Part shown: piece by piece, positions 61,265 to 64,000 of the stretch | Position numbering within the stretch: the first letter of the stretch is position 1 | Layout of the letters: each line of letters opens with the position of its first letter | Source of the DNA: VXOZ01 sp965220045 | Lineage (GTDB): Bacteria > Chloroflexota > UBA11872 > VXOZ01 | Direction of reading: 5' to 3' | DNA length: 64,000 nt | NCBI GenBank assembly: GCA_965220045.1 | Contig: OZ244803.1 | Span: 3,038,001 to 3,102,000, forward strand | The notes under the pieces: model-generated | What the model was told of the DNA's origin: nothing | Databases searched by the model: none | What the model saw: the letters and a program-made list of their open reading frames with translations, nothing else | Made by a program: the position numbers and the translations under genes

Positions 61265-61687
61265 CTAAACGCTCTGGTTTTCGGCTTCCTGAATGGCCGT
61301 GCCGCCTTCCTTGCGAAGGACCATCGTTGCCATCTCGGTGTCGCCGCCTCGCACGACCACCAGCGCTTGGACGCTTGCATCCTCAACCGCGACCGGGAGC
61401 TCCGGCTGGCGGGTCAAACGCACGTTGAGAAACGCGCCGGCGGCACCGGCCACGACCATGACCGGCAGCAAGAATTCGCTCGGCACGATAAAGACGAGCG
61501 CGAGACCGACCGCCGCGCCGATGACGCCGCCCTGCGCAATGCGCAACACCAGACGAACCAGCGCGGCGCGCGATCCGTGGTGTTCGACCTTCAGCATCTC
61601 CACGTCGAAACCCAAGGCGGCAAGCTCCTCCACCGCCTGGAGCGCCGCATTGCGGGTGTGAAATGATCCGACGAGCCGGTCTGCCAT
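61265..61687 (-). CDS. Small membrane protein with general-stress-like N-terminus
   Basis: 140 residues from ATG 61687. The first 40 residues (MADRLVGSFHTRNAALQAVEELAALGFDVEMLKVEH) look like the short ferredoxin-like domain of general stress protein 17M relatives. Two hydrophobic glycine/alanine-rich helices (GGVIGAAVGLALVFIVPSEFLLPVMVVAGAAGAFL) follow, then a small strand-rich tail with VQALVVVRGGDTEMATMVLRKEGGTAI. The function is unknown; a membrane-associated stress role is possible. It is monocistronic. The preceding gap 60999-61264 has part of an F element near 61128-61150 only. Confidence 0.65.
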   Translation of the reverse strand: MADRLVGSFHTRNAALQAVEELAALGFDVEMLKVEHHGSRAALVRLVLRIAQGGVIGAAVGLALVFIVPSEFLLPVMVVAGAAGAFLNVRLTRQPELPVAVEDASVQALVVVRGGDTEMATMVLRKEGGTAIQEAENQSV

Positions 61688-61898
61688 TGGTCCCACCGAT
61701 TTACTGCGGTACGAGAGATGAGTTTTCCTACCAAGCCCTGCCGCCTTCTTGCACCCATCGCGGCTTGTGCCGACTTGGCCGAGTTAAGAAGAAGCAACTG
61801 ACAGCTAGGGCAATTCCGTAACTGTAATTCTAGCGTTCGACCAAGTACGTAAACCCATATGATGTTGGCGTTGCTAATTTCCGGTTGTCTATCAGTGC

Positions 61899-62339
61899 CT
61901 AGCGATTTCTTCGGGCTCGCAAGGGCTTGCCATGCTGGATAGTATCCGCTGGAAGTGACTTGAGGACCGGTCGTTTTCCCGCTAGGTACACCATGAAGTG
62001 CAGCGGTTGGTTGCTTGCCATGAGTTTCTCGATGAGCTCTTCCAATTTGACTGTCAACATCAAGTGGACTTGCTTTATGGTGACGAAGTTCTTTCTACCA
62101 TCGAGGCCCCGAACCCAAACGACCGAGACACCTGCTCGACCAATCTGACCGATGAGTCGTTTTCTCGCGTCATCGTCTATTGTGATCCAAACGAGTTGGT
62201 TTTGAGCTAGCCAAGTAATGAGTTCGGGGTCTTTTGCACCGCGCTTGCCGTGTTCGGCTGGATGCGAAATCGGATAGCCCACCAGCGCCAGTGCGCGCGC
62301 TACCTGTGGCGGCAAGTTTTCATCAAGAAAGAACTGCAT
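61899..62339 (-). CDS. DUF5615 PIN-like protein (putative toxin)
   Basis: 146 residues from ATG 62339. MQFFLDENLPPQVARALALVGYPISHPAEHGKRGAKDPELITWLAQNQLVWITIDDDARKRLI has the DUF5615 pattern: Asp in LDENLPP, GAxDxEL and ITxDxD acidic positions of a compact PIN-like RNase fold. RAGVSVVWVRGL follows. The tail is longer than in typical members of about 110 residues. It overlaps the DUF433 gene by 17 nt, so translation is coupled. Toxin activity is inferred from the family pairing only. Confidence 0.85.
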   Translation of the reverse strand: MQFFLDENLPPQVARALALVGYPISHPAEHGKRGAKDPELITWLAQNQLVWITIDDDARKRLIGQIGRAGVSVVWVRGLDGRKNFVTIKQVHLMLTVKLEELIEKLMASNQPLHFMVYLAGKRPVLKSLPADTIQHGKPLRARRNR

Positions 62340-63081
62340 TGGCTTGAGACGCCCCGGACAGCCACCGCTCCCACTCAATTGCGTCTGAAACCTGTTCCTT
62401 TCGCAACTGAAATGCTCCGGCGAGCGTCTCGATACTGTCGCCAGCCTGGTTTAGAGACCAAAGCGAGCGAGTCTCGACTCGTGTACCTTCGATGCAAGGC
62501 GCGCCAAACTGGATTTCTGGATCTAAGAGCACTGCCGGAAAAGGCTGCCATTGCACGGGTTTGCCGCCTGACGCAAAGAGCAGACCGTGACTTGCCGGGG
62601 TTAAAAATTCAGCCATCAAGTCCTCAAAGGCGAGTTGCCCGTACTGCGATGCCGCAATGAGTTCATTAGTAAACCTCACGAATACTTCTGAACGTGCAGT
62701 CCACATCTCCTCTGTGAGAAAAGGTTGTGGTATTCCCCGCAGCCGCCGGACATAGTCCTCGGCCCCCAAAATGGCCTTGTATGCTATTCCGCGGGACCGA
62801 AACAGGGCAATCATTCGTAGGCGCACGAGATCAGCAAAGGTGATTACGCGGTCTCTACTGGACACTCGATATGGTTCTTCCCACCCCAAGCCACGTCGAA
62901 TCCATTGAGCAACGTGGTGCGTATTGGCCTCAATGAACCTATCGTGCCGCCGCTTCCACAGGCCGAGATTCTTACCGGTAGGCGGAGTCGTTGCGCGCAG
63001 GAGCACTGCGGTGTCCCGCAGGGTATACGCGCCTGCAAAGAGAATTGCTTCCGGGCTATCTAGCTCAGTAACTTGTGCCAT
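62323..63081 (-). CDS. DUF433-domain protein (putative antitoxin)
   Basis: 252 residues from ATG 63081 (AAGAAGGGGCA upstream). The C-terminal third is DUF433: AVLLDPEIQFGAPCIEGTRVETRSLWSLNQAGDSIETLAGAFQLRKEQVSDAIEWERWL, a small helical DNA-binding-like domain. The N-terminal part (AYTLRDTAVLLRA ... HHVAQWIRRGLGWEEPYRVSSRDRVITFADLVRLRMIALFRSRGIAYKAIL) resembles a MerR-like winged helix. It could therefore bind the operon promoter as well as the partner. DUF433/DUF5615 pairs are widespread toxin-antitoxin candidates. Confidence 0.85.
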   Translation of the reverse strand: MAQVTELDSPEAILFAGAYTLRDTAVLLRATTPPTGKNLGLWKRRHDRFIEANTHHVAQWIRRGLGWEEPYRVSSRDRVITFADLVRLRMIALFRSRGIAYKAILGAEDYVRRLRGIPQPFLTEEMWTARSEVFVRFTNELIAASQYGQLAFEDLMAEFLTPASHGLLFASGGKPVQWQPFPAVLLDPEIQFGAPCIEGTRVETRSLWSLNQAGDSIETLAGAFQLRKEQVSDAIEWERWLSGASQANAVLS

Positions 63082-63211
63082 TGCCCCTTCTTTTTCTCTC
63101 AATTGGAAGGCCCTTTGACTGACTGTTGGACGGGCACCACCGGCCGAATAGTCAGTCAATACCGCATGCGCAGTGAATTAATGCCTTGAGGAGTTCATCC
63201 AGCAGGCAGCG

Positions 63212-63577
63212 TTACTCCGCGCGGCGGGAGAGCAACGTCACTGCGTAGACGAGACCGATGAGCGGGACCACGGAAAAGATCAACGGCAGCAACCAGTCGC
63301 CGCGAATATTCCCAGACAGGATCAAAAGTGCCAGCGTAACGTCGGCGATCACGTTGATTGCGATTATTGCCGATCCAATCATCAACACACTGCGGGCAGG
63401 TGTGCGCAGGGCGGCCATATACAGCAGCGCGGCGGCCGTAATCGGATGAACGGCCATCAATACGGCGCGTTCTCCAATGCTGCCGCCATCGGCAAAGCCG
63501 CCGACCAGGGCCGTAAACCCGGTCAGCAGTGCGTGAATTGCCCCCAATGCGAGCAGTGCTACTCGAAAGTACTTCAC
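63212..63577 (-). CDS. Small four-helix membrane protein
   Basis: 121 residues from GTG 63577. Four hydrophobic segments are visible: VALLALGAIHALLTGFTALV, AVLMAVHPITAAALLYMAAL, SVLMIGSAIIAINVIADVTLALLIL and WLLPLIFSVVPLIGLVYAVTLL. No family is recognised and no charged catalytic residues stand out. It lies 3' of and separate from the DUF433 gene start. It might be a transport helper or a hypothetical DUF. Confidence 0.6.
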   Translation of the reverse strand: MKYFRVALLALGAIHALLTGFTALVGGFADGGSIGERAVLMAVHPITAAALLYMAALRTPARSVLMIGSAIIAINVIADVTLALLILSGNIRGDWLLPLIFSVVPLIGLVYAVTLLSRRAE

Positions 63578-63841
63578 GGTTGCTCTCGCTCAACACTTGT
63601 GGTGGATGTCAAATCGGAAGTACAGCCATCTTCTTGAATGCCGCTGCACACATGGCCATTTGCTACAGCCGAAGTATGAGCATGCGATTGAACTCGGCAA
63701 GAGAACATGGCAACGAATGCGCTCTGTGCAGGCGGGTGCGCGGCTCAAGTCGCTTTACCAGGGGACGACCATGCGCTTCGCCGTGGTTTGAAATACGCCT
63801 GCGCGTACTCTCAGGCCGCAGTCCCGGCTACCGAATCAGCT
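63578..63841. other. Gap, nothing recognised
   Basis: Between the divergent small membrane gene and the elongation-factor-like gene I see no gene, palindrome family member or RNA. The region leads into the promoter at 63842. Confidence 0.5.
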
Positions 63842-63871
63842 TTGATACGGCGTTGTGCTCTGGTATATAAT
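63842..63871 (+). promoter_or_regulatory. Sigma-70-like promoter of the EF-G-like gene
   Basis: TTGATA (63842-63847), an 18-bp spacer and a perfect TATAAT (63866-63871), 50 nt before ATG 63922. It is the best-formed promoter in the window. Confidence 0.7.
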
Positions 63872-63921
63872 GCCAGTCTTAAGTGCACTATACCTCTTTC
63901 TCCAACAAGGGTACAAACCGT

Positions 63922-64000
63922 ATGAAGGCGTATGCGACGGACAAGATTCGGAATGTCGGGCTCTATTCCCACGTGGGCGCGGGCAAGACCTCTCTCGCGG
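63922..64000 (+). CDS. Elongation factor G-like GTPase (5' fragment)
   Basis: Only 26 codons are inside the window: MKAYATDKIRNVGLYSHVGAGKTSLA. The P-loop is HVGAGKTS, following IRNVGLYS. Canonical EF-G has GIMAHIDAGKTT at this position; the form with (V/N)GAGKTSL is typical of the second, EF-G-like paralogue. The gene is cut by the window end, so domains II to V cannot be assessed. Confidence 0.75.
   Translation, partial: MKAYATDKIRNVGLYSHVGAGKTSLA

Overview
The window looks like a chromosomal segment of a high-GC, free-living or host-associated member of the Chloroflexota. That placement is an inference. It rests on the gene styles (RNase J, DNA polymerase I without 3'-5' exonuclease residues, PhyH, MmgE/PrpD, GYD, DUF433/DUF5615 and TIM-barrel sugar genes) and on the dense dispersed palindromes between genes. 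No rRNA is present. One tRNA, Lys(CTT), is seen at 35617-35689. The window opens inside a DUF488 gene and closes inside an elongation-factor-G-like gene.

Layout. 1-1757 holds DUF488, a dual-OB-type protein and a cupin. 2014-9693 carries core genes: fabF, ftsK, rnj (RNase J) and leuB. 10756-18204 is mixed metabolism: an SDR, aroQ, moaE-moaD, a PhyH oxygenase, a MerR regulator, a frameshifted D-cysteine-desulfhydrase-like gene and a class III aminotransferase. 18269-23840 is an accessory stretch (a PIN protein with its partner, an Excalibur lipoprotein, small and hypothetical genes) surrounding rplT and rpmI. 23956-28000 has uvrB and a low-GC AIPR-type anti-phage candidate. 28329-43279 has aminotransferases, SDR, PrpD, amidohydrolase, tRNA-Lys, deacetylase, glycosyltransferase, murD, BtrH-type and methyltransferase genes. 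43453-49551 has a membrane protein and a translationally coupled polA-epimerase-epimerase run. 49966-58694 is a minus-strand set for sugar and sugar-acid catabolism: two xylose-isomerase-like TIM barrels, a mannonate-dehydratase-like enzyme, a zinc alcohol dehydrogenase, an M19 dipeptidase, a molybdopterin oxidoreductase and a Nif3-like protein. 59103-63577 has a DUF255 protein lacking its usual cysteines, a DUF433/DUF5615 toxin-antitoxin-like pair and small membrane proteins.

The most striking feature is the repeat content. Six small palindrome families recur across the gaps. I call them: A, the CCCGCG/GGCGAAAGCC type ending in GGAATCCATC; B, GCGGGGGCTTGTCCCCCGC; C, the TTCGACAGGCTCAG type; D, GTAGGGGCACGATATATC and its mirror; E, GCAGGTTGCAAACCTGC; F, CCCTCTCC...GGAGAGGG. 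Several have grown into local tandem arrays with periods of 27, 30, 39, 133 and 222 bp. One array lies in frame inside the DUF488 gene. Two MITE-like elements with longer terminal inverted repeats are also visible: one in two copies (44871-45131 and 49674-49942), and one of 186 bp that interrupts a B palindrome (30631-30816). These are the best candidates for something undescribed. The AIPR gene, the PIN/partner pair and the split rpmI-rplT operon follow.

All functional calls come from reading motifs by eye. No database search was run.
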